DNA of 64,000 bases. Source: Sparus aurata. Taxonomy: Eukaryota > Chordata > Actinopteri > Spariformes > Sparidae. Location of the stretch: NCBI RefSeq assembly GCF_900880675.1, contig NC_044192.1:2444561-2508560 (forward strand), written 5' to 3'. The notes beneath the pieces were generated by a model. It was not told the origin of the DNA, searched no databases, and saw nothing but the letters and a program-made list of their open reading frames with translations. The translations under genes and the position numbers were made by a program. Of this stretch, positions 46,649-59,118 are shown one piece after another. Within the stretch, counting starts at the first letter, position 1; each line of letters opens with the position of its first letter.

Positions 46649-47433
46649 TAGTTTATTATCACTATTATTATGTGTATGAGGAACAGCACCAGACTCTGAA
46701 GCCAGTTTTCTTATGGGCCAAACTGTAATTACATCATCCCATGATGCACTGCGGCCAAAAACTACTTTTTCCCGTAAGCTAACATTGTGAAAGAAGGAGC
46801 TGTAAAACGGTAAATACGTGTTTTTGAGGGTCACAACGTCCGAGACATGACTCGTATCACTATCAGCATTTAAGTAATTCTGTCCAATAACATTTGGAAA
46901 GTCTAGAAGAGCCGCACGATAAAATTATTTTATCTTCATTCCAGTTAGCCCAACGCGATGGACGTTTTCGTGTTGGAGAGGATCCTGGGAAGACCGCGCA
47001 AGATGGCGGTGTGAGTGCACGTACGCTTCGGAGCTGTTCACCTTTGTTGGCGTACGTGCTCTCAAGTTTTGCGTGGCACCGGAAGTGCTCATGATATAAG
47101 AGGTGTGTACAATAAAACCCAGGTGCCTGTTGATTAACAAGACGTGTGTGTGCGGTCGCTTTTGTTCTCTCCGTCACAATATGTTTTTCTCTCTGGTACC
47201 CTCGTCTACACTGCTGGTGAAGGACAACTCTGCCAACAACCTTCAGACTTATATTAGTGAAACATTGTTACTTAAAGTATATTGTTGGAGGCATCTTAAT
47301 GCAGAGTTGAGTGCATCGTGTCAACTTATTGTTAAGCTCGTATAGTGCAGAACTCTCGCCTCTTATCGACACACCTGGAGGGAAACATTTCGGCTAACAG
47401 CATCGCCAGCTAGCATACCACAACTACGGCAGC

Positions 47434-48726
47434 ATGCAGGTACCGACGGAGAATCCGCTCATGAACAACCTACATGACTACTGCATGACAGATGCACCTG
47501 TGATCTCCCTCGGGGACCCAGATTTCCCCCCTCTCCCCATAACTCCTTCCACAACTCCCTCCAAACCTCCTGCACCAAAGAAAATGAAGTCGCAGCGCTC
47601 CTTGGATCTAGACAGTGAAGGTATTGAGCAGAAAATCTCAGTCATCTTCAACACGAGAATCGACTCTCTGGAGAAGAATGTGGAGAGAATGATTTCCAAC
47701 AATACACTGAAAATTGAGGGGCTAAAGAAGACGGTTGACTTTGATTGCGGTGAGATCCGTAAAGTGAAAGGTAAAGTGACACACATTGAATGAAGTTTTA
47801 TAACTAGGTTCGGGAACAAAGACCACGCATCGAACTCATCTCATTTCCGCCCGAAATATATTTAAGCACACCTCATCCGTTCACTCCCTCTTTGACTGAT
47901 TCTCTACATCCCTCCCTCCCGTTCCCCTTCTTTCCTTGTGTTTTCTCTCTCTCATCCACATACAGGAACCAGGGGGCTAACAAAGAGATCGGAGACGGCT
48001 CCCTCTCTCAGCGTCTCCACACCCACTCCGTTCCTCCTGTTCCTCTCGCCAAACCTCCCCCTCCATCCTCTCATCCCACCAGCTTCTCTCCCTTCCTGTC
48101 AACCCTCACCTGTCCTTCCTAAACCCCCTCATCCCTCGACCCTCGACCCTTTCCTTCCCAGCATCTAACATATGTCAGTACGTGTAATAAATTCCTTTTT
48201 TCATTCCATACAGCTTTTGGCGTGGACCTTGTTAGTGAATGACCGAATCAACATGGCTGAGAAAAAGGCGAGCCTACTGGAACAACGAATAACTGAGCTG
48301 GAAAACTATTCGCGACGGTGGAACCTGCGACTCTACGGTATGGCTGAAAACAAAGACCAGAACGTCCGCCAAGAGGTGATACACATCTGTCAGTCCATCC
48401 TGCCGGAGCACAAGGACAAACTCCCCGATGTTACTGACTCAGTGCACCGTCTCGGCCAACCAAAGAAAGATGCCACCAAGCCTCGAGGGATAATTCTACA
48501 GTTTGGTGCCCGTATATACCGCGACGCCGTCTGGAAAGCTGCAAAGAAGTCCACCTTCCTTCAAAGCAACAAGCTACGTTTTGCCGAAGACCTGTCCCCA
48601 GCTGTCAGAGAGCGAAGGATGCAGCTGTGGCCGCTGGTGGCTAAAGCGCGAGAACAAGGGAAGGCTGCCTACTTCGTTGGAGGTCGAGCCTTTGCCAACG
48701 GGGCTGAACTGTTTCCAGCTACCTGA
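47434..48726 (+). pseudogene. L1 ORF1 remnant, copy 2
   Basis: A fuller N-terminus than copy 1: ATG at 47434 and MQVPTENPLMNNLHD, then the same coiled coil ending at a stop (47793). The RRM half resumes before 48244 and ends at 48726. The intervening pyrimidine-rich segment ends CATTCCATACAG, intron-like. Confidence 0.75.
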
Positions 48727-49159
48727 AGGTGGTAAACGCCACACCTGTCAACATGCGTCTTAAGCCGAGTTAAGCTATAATAACCAAAGTGCTTTTCATT
48801 CACTGTGTTTATGTTCTTCTAATTGTTCTGAGAAACACTTTATTTGTTTAACTTTTTTTAAGGTCTGATGAGCACATTGATGAAACTCAACTGAGTATGT
48901 TTACAAGACAACATTTATTACATCCAGTCAAATGTTTTGCATTGTTCTAGAGGCTAGCATTTTATGTTTATCAATTGCTAATCACTGGTTTGTGTTAATT
49001 TGTCGACTGAGAACCTGGGTACCTCTATTATTTTATTGTTCTAAGTTTCATTATGCACTTTATATTGAAGTTAAAATGGTGCAGCTCCTTACAGAAAGGT
49101 TAAAGTCTAGTTTCATCCAACTTTATTTCTTACATTGTTCTATCTGTTGTTGTTAATAC

Positions 49160-51928
49160 GTCTTTATATATCATTACTCTCAATGCCAGGGGGATAAGGG
49201 ATTTTGTTAAGCGCAAAGCGTTATTTTTGTTTGTCAGGCAGCACAAATCTGATTTCTGTTTCATTCAAGAGTCACATTCAGTTCCAGATGATGGCAGATT
49301 ATGGAGATCCCAGTGGGGGAATGATCTGTGGCAGGCTCACGGGTATGAACATTCTGCTGGTGTTGCGACTCTAAAATATAATTTTCCAGGGACTATTCTT
49401 TTATCTGTCAGTGATACATCAGGTCATTTTATCCTTCAAGTGTTAACCATTGAAAACTTTGATAGTTATTAACATGTATGGCTATAATTCTAACCATGAG
49501 AACGACATAGTGCTTGAAACATTAGAGAAGCATATACAAAATACTCTTAATAACTTTCCAAACTCAGGTACAGTTATAGTAAATGTAACTTGATTGATTT
49601 ATGGAGGCTTAACAATCCTAATATGAAGGCGTTTACTTGGAGTAATAGAAGTGCCACCAGACGTTCACGATTGGACTATTGGTTAGTGTCTGATCATTTG
49701 AATATTGATAAAGTATCAGTTAATATCATCACAACCCCATTAACAGATCATAATGCAGTCTCCATCCTTATCCCCTTACACTCTGCCCCCTCTACAAAAT
49801 GTAGAAATGCCTACTGGAAACTAAACAGTTCGCTTTTACAACACAAAATGGTAAAAGCAGACATAAAAAAAAAATAATACTGGAATTTTGGAACAAAGCA
49901 AAGTCAGAGGATGCTTTTGGTAGCAATTGGGAACTTTTGAAGTTTAAAACTGGTCAATATTTGAGGAAGTATGGTAGTAACTTATCTAAAAATCGTAAAT
50001 TGGAGGAAGAAACGATGGTCTCTGACATAATTTCTTTGTACCAGAAGGACCCTGCAGATATATCAGAAGAGGAAAGACTAACTTTAATTTCAGAACAACT
50101 TAAACTAAATGATATTTACTCCAACAAAGCAAAAGGTGCTTTTATAAGGTCAAGAAAAAGGTGGATTGAAGAAGGGGAACAGAACTCTGCCTATTTTTTC
50201 GGCTTAGAAAAATATCACGGGAAGTTCAATTTAATCCAGCAACTTAACATCAACGATACTGTAACTGATGATCAGAAGAGCATAGCTGTTTTCTGTTCGG
50301 ACTTCTATAGAAATTTATACAAATCGAAATATTGCCATCAATCAACCACTACATTCTTGAACTCTCTTATCGTCACACCAATCTCTCAAGATGATAGGAA
50401 ATTCTGCGATGACCCTATAACCTTGCAGGAAATCACATTTGAGGTTGAACATTGTAAAACTAACAAATCTCCTGGAGTTGATGGCCTCTCTGCAGAGTTT
50501 TATCAGGCTTTTACTCAAGATCTAGCTCCCTTACTTGAAGTAATATTAGAAAGTGTTGAAAAAGGTTCTCTACCTCCTTCACTGACCCAAGGCTTGATTA
50601 CGTTAATCCCCAAACCCAATAAGGATCCACTGTTTATTCATAATTGCCGACCTATTTCATTACTAAACACTGACTACAACATTTTTGCCTCAATAACTGA
50701 AAAAAGATTTTAAAATGTTTTAGACCCTATTATTGATGAAGTCCAATCAGGACTCATGAGAAAAAGACATATCTCAAACAATATTCTGCTTGTCTTAGAT
50801 ATAATTGATTATTCATTTTTATGTCCAGGTGATAGCTTTATCTTTTTCTTGGACTTCTATAAAGCCTTTGACACAGTAGAACATAACTTTATATTTCAAA
50901 CTATTGAAACAATGTACTCTAAAGGCTTTTTAGCTCTATTAGATTAAAAAATGGGACATCACGAGATTTGAGCTGCAAAGAGGCATCCGGCAGGGCTGCC
51001 CTGCGTCTCCCTACCTGTTCATTTTATGTACACAACTTCTTTCCACCCATATTAAAGATAGTGCTTTAAAAGGAATCTCAATTGCAGAAAGAGAAGTTAT
51101 CCTCACCCAACTAGCAGATGATACTACATCATTTTTAAAAAGGTCAGCCAAGTGCCAATTGCTATCAAAACAATAGAATTGTTTTCCGCAGCTTCTGGAC
51201 TCTGTTTAAATCTTAAGAAGTGTGAACTTTTTGCCCTCAAGGAAAGCGACACCTCCCAGGTCTGTAACATACCAATCAAAGATAAGATTACTTATCTAGG
51301 GATTACTATGTTGAAAAATGAGGAGGAGAGATGCTCTGTAAACTTTAATTTGATTAAAGATAAGACAAAGAAAAAGCTTAATCAATGGCTGCAGAGAGAT
51401 TTATCCTTGAAAGGTCGTGTATTGTTGACAAAGGCAGAAGGTTTATCTCGTCTTACATGTGCAGCGATCCCCCTGTTTGTTAACCAAAAGCTTTGTAATT
51501 CCATTGATAAACTACTTTTCAATTTTATCTGGAAAAACAAGACACATTATGTTATTATGAACACCTTTGAACACGGTGGTGTAAACTTTCTTGATTTTAC
51601 AGCCCTTAAAAATATTTTTAAAATAAATTGGATAAAGCACTTTCTAAAAGATCCAACATCTTCATGGAACTTTATACCTAACTATATTTTCTCTAAGGTT
51701 GGAGGCCTAGAATACTTACTTTTGTGTGATTATAAAATAGAAAAAATTCCCTTAATTTTATCTAAATTCCACAAACAAATGCTCTTATCATGGTCGCTAA
51801 TTTACAAACATAATTTCTCCCCACATAGGTGCTACAACTGTAATAATCGGCTGATTAAGTTCAAGAATAAATCTTTATTTTATACGAGTTTCCAATTGTC
51901 ATGGATGCCTTCCCATCTGGTATTCTAA
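49160..51928 (+). pseudogene. L1 ORF2 remnant, copy 2
   Basis: Same fragments and the same endonuclease deletion and TAA (50711-50713) as copy 1. Copy-specific lesions: loss of bases near 51140 next to the LADDTT box, W-to-C in NCRPISLL, and loss of the C-terminal finger region by the 51985 truncation. Copy 1's TGA at 34939 is TTA here. Confidence 0.85.
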
Positions 51929-51985
51929 CTCTCTTAAAGGGACTGGAAAACCAGACTGTTTACCAGCTTTGGACCCTAAGTTGAC

Positions 51986-52550
51986 CATACATGGCAGCTT
52001 CTGCTGTCAGTGTATGAATCATGTCTGTATCAGGATTTGTATTTTCTTGGCTGTCGTGTTTCATCTCAATGCTTTAACACCTGCTGCTGTACTTAATGTT
52101 TTTAAGTATAAAACAGTGAAAACAAGGTGTTCAGTGGACAGTACTTCAGGTAAACAGCGGTCCTGACTCCAGAATGTCCAGCTGCTGCAGTTCTGCTCCT
52201 CTGATCAATGTTTAAAAGTTAAAATGCAGATGTAGCAGTGGATGGGTCGGGTGGAGGTGGAGAGGCGTGACCTCAGTATTTCTTAAATCCTGCCACAGTG
52301 GATCACAGCGGCTCTCCATACAGCTCTGACACACTCACACACCAACGTCTGGAGCGTCTGTGGCCCAGTTGTTGGCAGTAGTTGGGCCTCGTCTGTGGCC
52401 TTTTGGCAGATTGAGCGTGTTGGATCACGTGCCCACTTGTACACAATGCTATGGTGGCTGAGGAGGACAATAAACCACAACAACATCCAGCAATAAATCT
52501 GTACTGACTGAAACACGTCCCTGTGTTAGCTGTGAAGCTACAACATTTAA
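51986..52550. repeat. TRIM-upstream conserved block, D unit
   Basis: Homology starts at ATACATGGCAGC, right at the LINE truncation point. Contains the version of the small ORF (51969-52166 in frame) that stays open across the donor-like TTCAG/GTAAAC. Confidence 0.75.
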
Positions 52551-52831
52551 AGGAGCACTCTGTAGTTTAATGGAAGAAATGTTAATCAGAACACAAAGAT
52601 CTTCATTGAATAAACAAACTGACCTTAAAGGAAAACACAGTTTCATACTGTTTTACTTTGTTTATATGTGGCGGACCCTGCCACCTTTCTAGCTTCAAAC
52701 AGTGTTCTGGGACCTTTTCTTCCTCTGAGAACAGCTTGTTTATTCACTTATGGAGAAAATACATATTTCAGAGTTTGTATACCTCATTAATATTGTAAAT
52801 AAATTCCTCTCTAAAACTACGCAGGTCTCCT
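52551..52831. mobile_element. TTAA-flanked MITE upstream of TRIM 4
   Basis: TTAA at 52547-52550 and 52832-52835. About 17 bases shorter than the B-unit copy, from a small deletion near 52800. Confidence 0.75.
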
Positions 52832-52835
52832 TTAA

Positions 52836-53187
52836 CAGAAGACGTCTGACAGAGCTCCGCCCCTCAACACACTCACCCGTGAACAAACCAGGAAACAGTC
52901 TGTTGTTCTTCCTCATTACAGAGACACACAGACAGAGACAATCAACTTCGCCATCAGAACAAAGTCCAACAAGAAGAGCGTCTTCTGAGTGAGTTCAGCT
53001 ATAAGAGAGAAAAACTACACTCAGCAGCACTTCTTCACCCTGCAGACACTCACACACTGAAGGTGAGTTTGACTGAAACACAACTCAAAGTGAAAGTAAA
53101 GTTCAGTGCTGTTATCAGAGGAGTGAGCAGAGACGTGACTGACTGGACTTTCTGTCTGCTGTGTTTTCAGCTTCACTCAGAGACTAA
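52836..53187 (+). promoter_or_regulatory. TRIM 4 noncoding exon 1 and intron
   Basis: Donor 53062/53063, acceptor 53170/53171, ISRE-like AAAGTGAAAGTAAA at 53087-53100. Confidence 0.6.
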
Positions 53188-54564
53188 ATGGCTTCCAGAT
53201 CAGAGGAGGATCTCTGCTGTCCGGTCTGTCAGGACGTCTTCAGAGAGCCTGTTGTTCTGTCCTGTAGCCACAGCTTCTGTAAAGACTGTCTGCAGAGCTG
53301 GTGGAGACAGAAACAAACACAGGAGTGTCCAGTTTGTAAGAGAAGATCATCAAGGGAACATCCACCTGTTAGTCTGGTCATAAAGAACCTGTGTGAAGCC
53401 TTCAGAGTCCAGAGAGCTTCAGATGACTTCTGCAGTCTGCACTCTGAGAAACTCAAACTCTTCTGTCTGGACCATCAGCAGCCGGTGTGTCTCGTCTGCA
53501 GAGACTCAGAACAACACACCAACCACACAATCAGACCCATCAATGAAGCTGCACAACAACACAAGAAGAAACTTGAAGAAACTCTGGAGCCTTTAAAGAA
53601 GAAGTTAAAGGTTTTCGAAGAAGTTAAAGTGAAGTTTGATCAGACAGCAGAACACATGAAGGTCCAGGCCCGACACACAGAGAGGCAGATTAAGGATCAG
53701 TTTAAGAAGCTGCACCAGTTTCTAGAAGAGGAAGAGGAGGCCAGGATGGCTGCACTGAGGGAGGAAGAGGAGCAGAAGAGTCAGATGATGAAGGAGAAGA
53801 TGGAGGCTCTGAGCAGAGAGATAGCAGCTCTTTCACACACAGTCAGAGCCACAGAGGAGGAGCTGAGAGCTGAAGACGTCTCATTCCTGCACAACTACAA
53901 GGCTGCAGTGGAAAGAGTCCAGCAGCGCCCCCTGCTGGAGGATCCACAGCTGCCCTCAGGAGCTCTGATAGACCAGGCCAAACACCTGGGCAACCTGAGC
54001 TTCAACATCTGGAACAAGATGAAGGACATGGTCTCCTACACTCCTGTGGTTCTGGACCCAAACACTGCTGGGCTGAACCTCATCCTGTCTGAAGATCTGA
54101 GCAGTGTGAGAGGAGGAGAGAAACAGAAGCTTCCTGATAATCCAGAGAGGTTTGATTTCTATTCTGTCCTGGGCTCTGAGGGCTTTAACTCAGGGACTCA
54201 CAGCTGGGATGTCGAGGTTGGAGACAGTACATACTGGTTACTGGGTGTGTGTGCAGAGTCTGTCCAGAGGAAGGGTTACATATTGTCTGGATTCTGGTTT
54301 ATTCAGTTCTTCAATGGTAAATACTCAGCAGGCTCACCATCAACTCCAGACGCTGTTCTTGTAGTGCAGAAGAAGCTCCAGAGGATCAGAGTGAATCTGG
54401 ACTGGAACAGAGGAAAGCTGTCGTTCTCTGATCCTGACACTGACACACACATACACACCTTCACACACACTTTCACTGAGAAGATGTTTCCACGCATTAA
54501 CAGTGATTATAACCTGAAGATATTACCACTGATTGTGTGTGTGACAGTGGAACAGAGCAGGTAG
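53188..54564 (+). CDS. TRIM 4: class IV TRIM E3 ligase, TRIM35/A33-like (458 aa)
   Basis: All zinc ligands present. One residue shorter than TRIM 1, in the PRY-SPRY loop (RFDFYSV for RFDELWSV). Differences: LV at 102-103, TI at 114-115 (shared with TRIM 5), an H in the coiled coil (KLHQF), GLN at 295-297, Y350, Y365, F372, F376, DAVL at 389-392, NSDYN at 439-443 and I450. The NHTIRP and SDYNL segments link it to TRIM 5 rather than to TRIM 2. Confidence 0.93.
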   Translation: MASRSEEDLCCPVCQDVFREPVVLSCSHSFCKDCLQSWWRQKQTQECPVCKRRSSREHPPVSLVIKNLCEAFRVQRASDDFCSLHSEKLKLFCLDHQQPVCLVCRDSEQHTNHTIRPINEAAQQHKKKLEETLEPLKKKLKVFEEVKVKFDQTAEHMKVQARHTERQIKDQFKKLHQFLEEEEEARMAALREEEEQKSQMMKEKMEALSREIAALSHTVRATEEELRAEDVSFLHNYKAAVERVQQRPLLEDPQLPSGALIDQAKHLGNLSFNIWNKMKDMVSYTPVVLDPNTAGLNLILSEDLSSVRGGEKQKLPDNPERFDFYSVLGSEGFNSGTHSWDVEVGDSTYWLLGVCAESVQRKGYILSGFWFIQFFNGKYSAGSPSTPDAVLVVQKKLQRIRVNLDWNRGKLSFSDPDTDTHIHTFTHTFTEKMFPRINSDYNLKILPLIVCVTVEQSR

Positions 54565-55148
54565 AGATAAAGATGACTTTTGTGTTCACTGAATTTTACC
54601 TGTGAGGTTGCACATGCTGCTCCTGCTGTCATCTTTCTAAAAATATCTTTGTTTTATTTTCAGCTGTTTGTTTTGATTTCATTTTTTGTTTCTTACTTTC
54701 AAATATGACCGAACATCAAAATGTGAATCTACGATGGATCTATGATTTTATTTCATTAACATAATCAGGACATTGGAATTAAATATGCAAGAATTATACA
54801 TAATTTCCTCTCAGGGATTATTAAAGTTATCTATCTGTACACAAAACCCTCAATCATTATAAAAACATCAACATCAGCTGGAAATCACAAACTTTTGATC
54901 AAAAGAAAGAAAATAATGATCAGTTTATGAATGACTGCATGTTTGAGTGGCTGAGATCCAAGACACTTTATTTTAAAGTCTAGATTATAGTTGCTGACAT
55001 TAGAATAAAAACATGATAATGGTGGTGATTTCATATCATGTTTTTCATCAACATAATAAAATATTGTCTCTCCATGGTTGTCATGTTTCATCTTGTTTGG
55101 TCCATCTATATCAGACTTAAGATGACCTTGTATTTCTGGAAAGAGTGG

Positions 55149-55154
55149 AATAAA
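55149..55154 (+). terminator. Candidate poly(A) signal of TRIM 4
   Basis: AATAAA at the conserved array position. Confidence 0.5.
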
Positions 55155-55338
55155 GTTTGTAAAAGTCTGGAAATGCATCGTGTCATTCTTCATAATTTAC
55201 AGTGTGATTCTTTGTACTGACAACGCAGCAGAAGAGAATGGACAGAAACACAGGCTGACATGTAGGAACACGTATCAAGACGTGATGTTTGGGAAAAGAT
55301 GTAACAATCTGGGAACATTAGTATTATCATTATTATTA

Positions 55339-56537
55339 CAGTTTTTCTCAATTGCTAAAACACTAAAACCCATTGGCTGAACAAAGTTTGCAGTTGTCTG
55401 AACTCATTTAGCTAAATGTGCAGTCTGTTGTCAACACCTTAAACCATTTCACACGGTAAAACACAATTTGCAGATCTCACTTAGACTTTTCAGCAGAACT
55501 CTAAACACATTCTCATTCTCAAAACACATTCTGCACTCTAATGCACATGTCATCCATACTGGTAAACACAAGTGGCAACCATCAAATACAAATAGAGAAC
55601 ACATATCATTGATTAAACACAACCACTCAAAACTGATTTCACTTGTTTCAAATCATGTGACACAACCAATATAAGCCCGTTCAGTATAAGCCAGAGAGCA
55701 AACAGGTAAATCTTCTGCAAGCCATGGATTTATCCTGTGGTAATATAGGTGAGGAACCATGTCAGGCTGGATACGGCACACAAGAGGCTTCTTCCCCCGG
55801 TCGCCTCAGGAGGGAAAATATTGCTTGTGATGTGGACGAAGTGCTCTGGCCTGACCCAGCCCAAAGACAAGAAGAAGCACACTGATCACATGTTTACTCC
55901 TTTGATTTTTGTATTATATACTGTAGTGCAGTGCATTGTAGGCTACTGTAAACTAAACACATTGTCTGGCCCTGAACATTATGCTTTCCATTTGTGTACA
56001 GCACTGACTGCTCAATAGATTTTGACTGGTTGCAGGTTCATATCAACAAGAACAAGAATTACAGTATCACAGAAACAAAGGACACGTTTGTGAGATGCAG
56101 GATACAGTGCTGTAAAAATAGGGGGACAAGGAGGAGGAGGAACAAAGAAAACTGCAAAGAGCAAAGCAGAGCATCATTTCTGATCAATTTTGAACATGTT
56201 TTCATTCATCAAAAGACAATGACAGAAAAATATGAAATTTCTTTTGAGATTAAAAATGTATTTCTCCCTGAGAACTATATGTTTTGAACAACGTGTTTTC
56301 CATTTTTTGGTGTATTGTTAACAGACTGCTTGATAGTTTATATCATTTTGATCACTTTGTTAATGATTTGAGCGCAGTGTTTGGTTTTGAGCACAGGTAA
56401 ATCTGTTTTGAGGCGAAAGTTTCATTTTGCACAAGGAGTCAGAGGTTTTGTAAATAGTGCTTGAAGCTGAGATTTTGTGTTTAATGTTGTCAGAAAATGG
56501 AGCAAGGTTTCAGAAATTGTGCAATTGAGAAAAACTG
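55339..56537 (+). mobile_element. 1199-bp Tc1/mariner-like element, copy 2
   Basis: CAGTTTTTCTCAATTGC ... CAATTGAGAAAAACTG, flanked by TA in the ATT tract. Identical length and site to copy 1 and only scattered differences. The left terminus here is the better-preserved one. Confidence 0.75.
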
Positions 56538-56594
56538 TATTATTATTACTATTATCATTATCATCATTATTATTATTATCATTAGTTTATTACT

Positions 56595-56916
56595 AATAAT
56601 ATCATGTGTACGAGGAACAGCACCAGACTCTGAAGCCAGTTTTCTTACTGTAGTCACATCATCCCATGATGCACTGCGGCCCAAAACTACTTTTTCCCAT
56701 AAGCTAACATTGTGAAAGAAGGAGCTGTAAAACGGTAAATACGTGTTTTTGAGCGTCACAACATCATGACTCATATCACTATCAGCATTTAAGTAATTCG
56801 GTCCAATAACATTTGGAAGATCTAGAAGAGCCGCACGATAAAACTATTTTATCTTCATTCGAGTTAGCCCGACGCTAAACCGGAAGTTATCCGGGCGCTA
56901 AACCGGAAGTTAGCCT
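56595..56916 (+). other. Unit-end block of the D unit with two ETS sites
   Basis: As 40680-41010. ETS sites at 56879 and 56902. An 11-base deletion removes TGGGCCAAA-type sequence near 56648. Confidence 0.6.
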
Positions 56917-59109
56917 AAACAAACAAATCGTAAGCACAAGCAAACACAGAGATGGTAGTTGCAGTATTTTTTGATGTAGAAAAAGCATATGATATGCTGT
57001 GGAAGGAGTGACTACTCATTAAACCAGAGAAGTTGGCTCTAGGAGGGAAAATGTTTAATTGGATTTCGGGGTTCTTGTTAGGGAGACAAATACAGGTGAG
57101 GGTTGGTGTTGAGCATTCAAACATTTACACTGTTGAAAATGGAACTCCACAAGGGAGTGTATGCAGTCCAATATTATTTAACATGATGATAAATGACTTC
57201 TTTGAGGGAGTGGAAAGCACAGTAGGGAAATCACTGTATGCGGATGATGGAGCACTTTGGGTAGGAGGAAGAAACCTAGAATATTTAAAAAAGAAAATGC
57301 AAAAGGCAAGAAGTAAAGTGGAGGAATGGACGCATAAATGGGGATTTAAAATGTCAGTGGCAAAATCTCAGGTGATATGCTTTGCAAGGCAGCATAAGCA
57401 AGTTCCACTAAAATTATATGGAGCAGGTCAGAGAGATCAGATTTTTGGAAATTATATTTGATGAAAAACTCACATGGGGTCAACATATCAAAAAAATGAC
57501 TAATAAATGCAAAAAGGTCAATAACTTATTAAGATGTCCAGCAGGCCAAGACTGGGGAGCAAACAGAAGATCTTTGGTAAATATATATAGGGCCCTCATG
57601 AGATCAATACTAGATTATGGGTGTTTAGCATATATGTCTGCGTCAGAAACGAATTTAAAGAAGCTGGACAGGGAACAATCACAAGCCATTCGTACTTGCA
57701 CAGGAGCATTTAAAACATCTCCAATATCAGCACTTCAGGTAGAAGAGGGAGAAATGCCGCTGAGAATTAGAAGGGACCAGATCATGCTGGCATATTGGGT
57801 CAGTTTGGAGGGACATGGGACTTTGCATCCAACAAAGGCTACCCTGCAGGAGTGTTGGGAACACAGGGAAATTACAGTTAGAAGTTTTGGGCGGGTCGGC
57901 AAAGAAATGGCTCAAAAAATAAAGTTAACAGGACTAAACATAAGCAGAACAGTCCCAAAGTCAGTAATACCTCCCTGGAAATTCTACACTCCAGCAACAG
58001 ATACGCCATTATTGGAGACAACAAAAAACAATACCAAAAAAATACCGACATGGACAATAGAACAAAACTATATAAATCAATAATACCCTAAAGAAGTGTT
58101 CATCTTCACAGATGGATCAAAAGACCCACAAACAGGACGTACAGGAACAGCAGTTTACATCCCAAAATTTAATATAGGCATCAAAAACAGGACATGGGAT
58201 CATCTCTCAGTGTATACAGTTGAAATGATGGGGATAATATTGGCGTTGCAGTGGGTGGAGGATAGTAGTCAACACAAAGTAACATCAGCAACAGATAGTA
58301 TCTCAACACTTACAAGCATTCAATCAGGGAATTCATGCAGGTAAGATCTTTTACTGGAAATATCAAATCATATATACAGATTTCACAATAAAGGTGTGGA
58401 TGTTTCTTTCCTCTGGGTTCCTGCCCACGTAGGAGTCGAAGGGAATGAAGAAGCCGATATATTGACCAAACAAGCACTAAAATCAAACACAAGGAACACG
58501 GAAATACCCTTAAGCATGGCAGAAGTCAAATCTATTATCAGTAAACACATGTGCAAAATCTGGCAGGAAAGTTGGGATAGTATGACCACAGGAAGACATC
58601 TTTACAGAATACAACCACAAGTCAAAAATGGTGAAATACGGGGCAGGAACCGGTGGGAAGAAATGATCTTAACTCGACTCAGAATAGGACACACAGGACT
58701 CAATCACACACTCAGTAAAATAGGGAAACATCCAACAGGTTTGTGTTCACAATGTACACAACCAGAAACAGTCCACCATGTATTGCTGGAGTGTAGTAAG
58801 TACAGGGAGGAACGACAGGAAGTTCTCCAAATGCTGACAGAAGGAAAGCTAGAACTGACCTTAAGGAATCTATTAGGGAGGACAGCAAAAATAGGGGATG
58901 AGTGTTTTAATGAAATATCTAAAGGACACAGGTGTAGGATATAGACTATAAGGAATAACAGTTAATTTTTTTTCTTTCTTTCTTTCTTTCTTTATTATTT
59001 TCTAGTTCTGACCGTCTCATGTTCCACACTCCAGTCCAGTAGGTGGCGGTAAATGCACCTAAAAGCTGGTTGCCAACCGCCAATAAAAGCCAGTAGAAGA
59101 AGAAGAAGG
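56917..59109 (+). mobile_element. I/Nimb-type LINE with RNase H, copy 2
   Basis: Same 5' truncation point and (GAA)n 3' end as copy 1 at 41011, including the (TTTC)n tract. It therefore reflects duplication of one insertion rather than two events. Confidence 0.82.
56952..58944 (+). pseudogene. I-type LINE ORF2 remnant, copy 2
   Basis: Same domains and same frameshift (57418-57461) and TAA (58342-58344) as copy 1. Private lesions: TGA at 57008-57010 and TAA at 58081-58083 before the RNase H box. Copy 1's stop at 42763 is a sense codon here. Confidence 0.85.
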
Positions 59110-59118
59110 AGGAAACAA

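Larger units (their letters stand above)
46951..51985 (+). mobile_element. L1/Tx1-type LINE, copy 2 (dead, 3'-truncated)
   Basis: Begins after CAGTTAGCC. The 5' region holds CAAGATGGCGG (46999-47009), the YY1 consensus found in mammalian L1 promoters, and a TATAAG plus AATAAA pair further down. The 3' end is cut at 51985, joining GACCCTAAGTTGACC directly to the conserved TRIM-upstream block, so the A-tail is lost. Confidence 0.82.
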
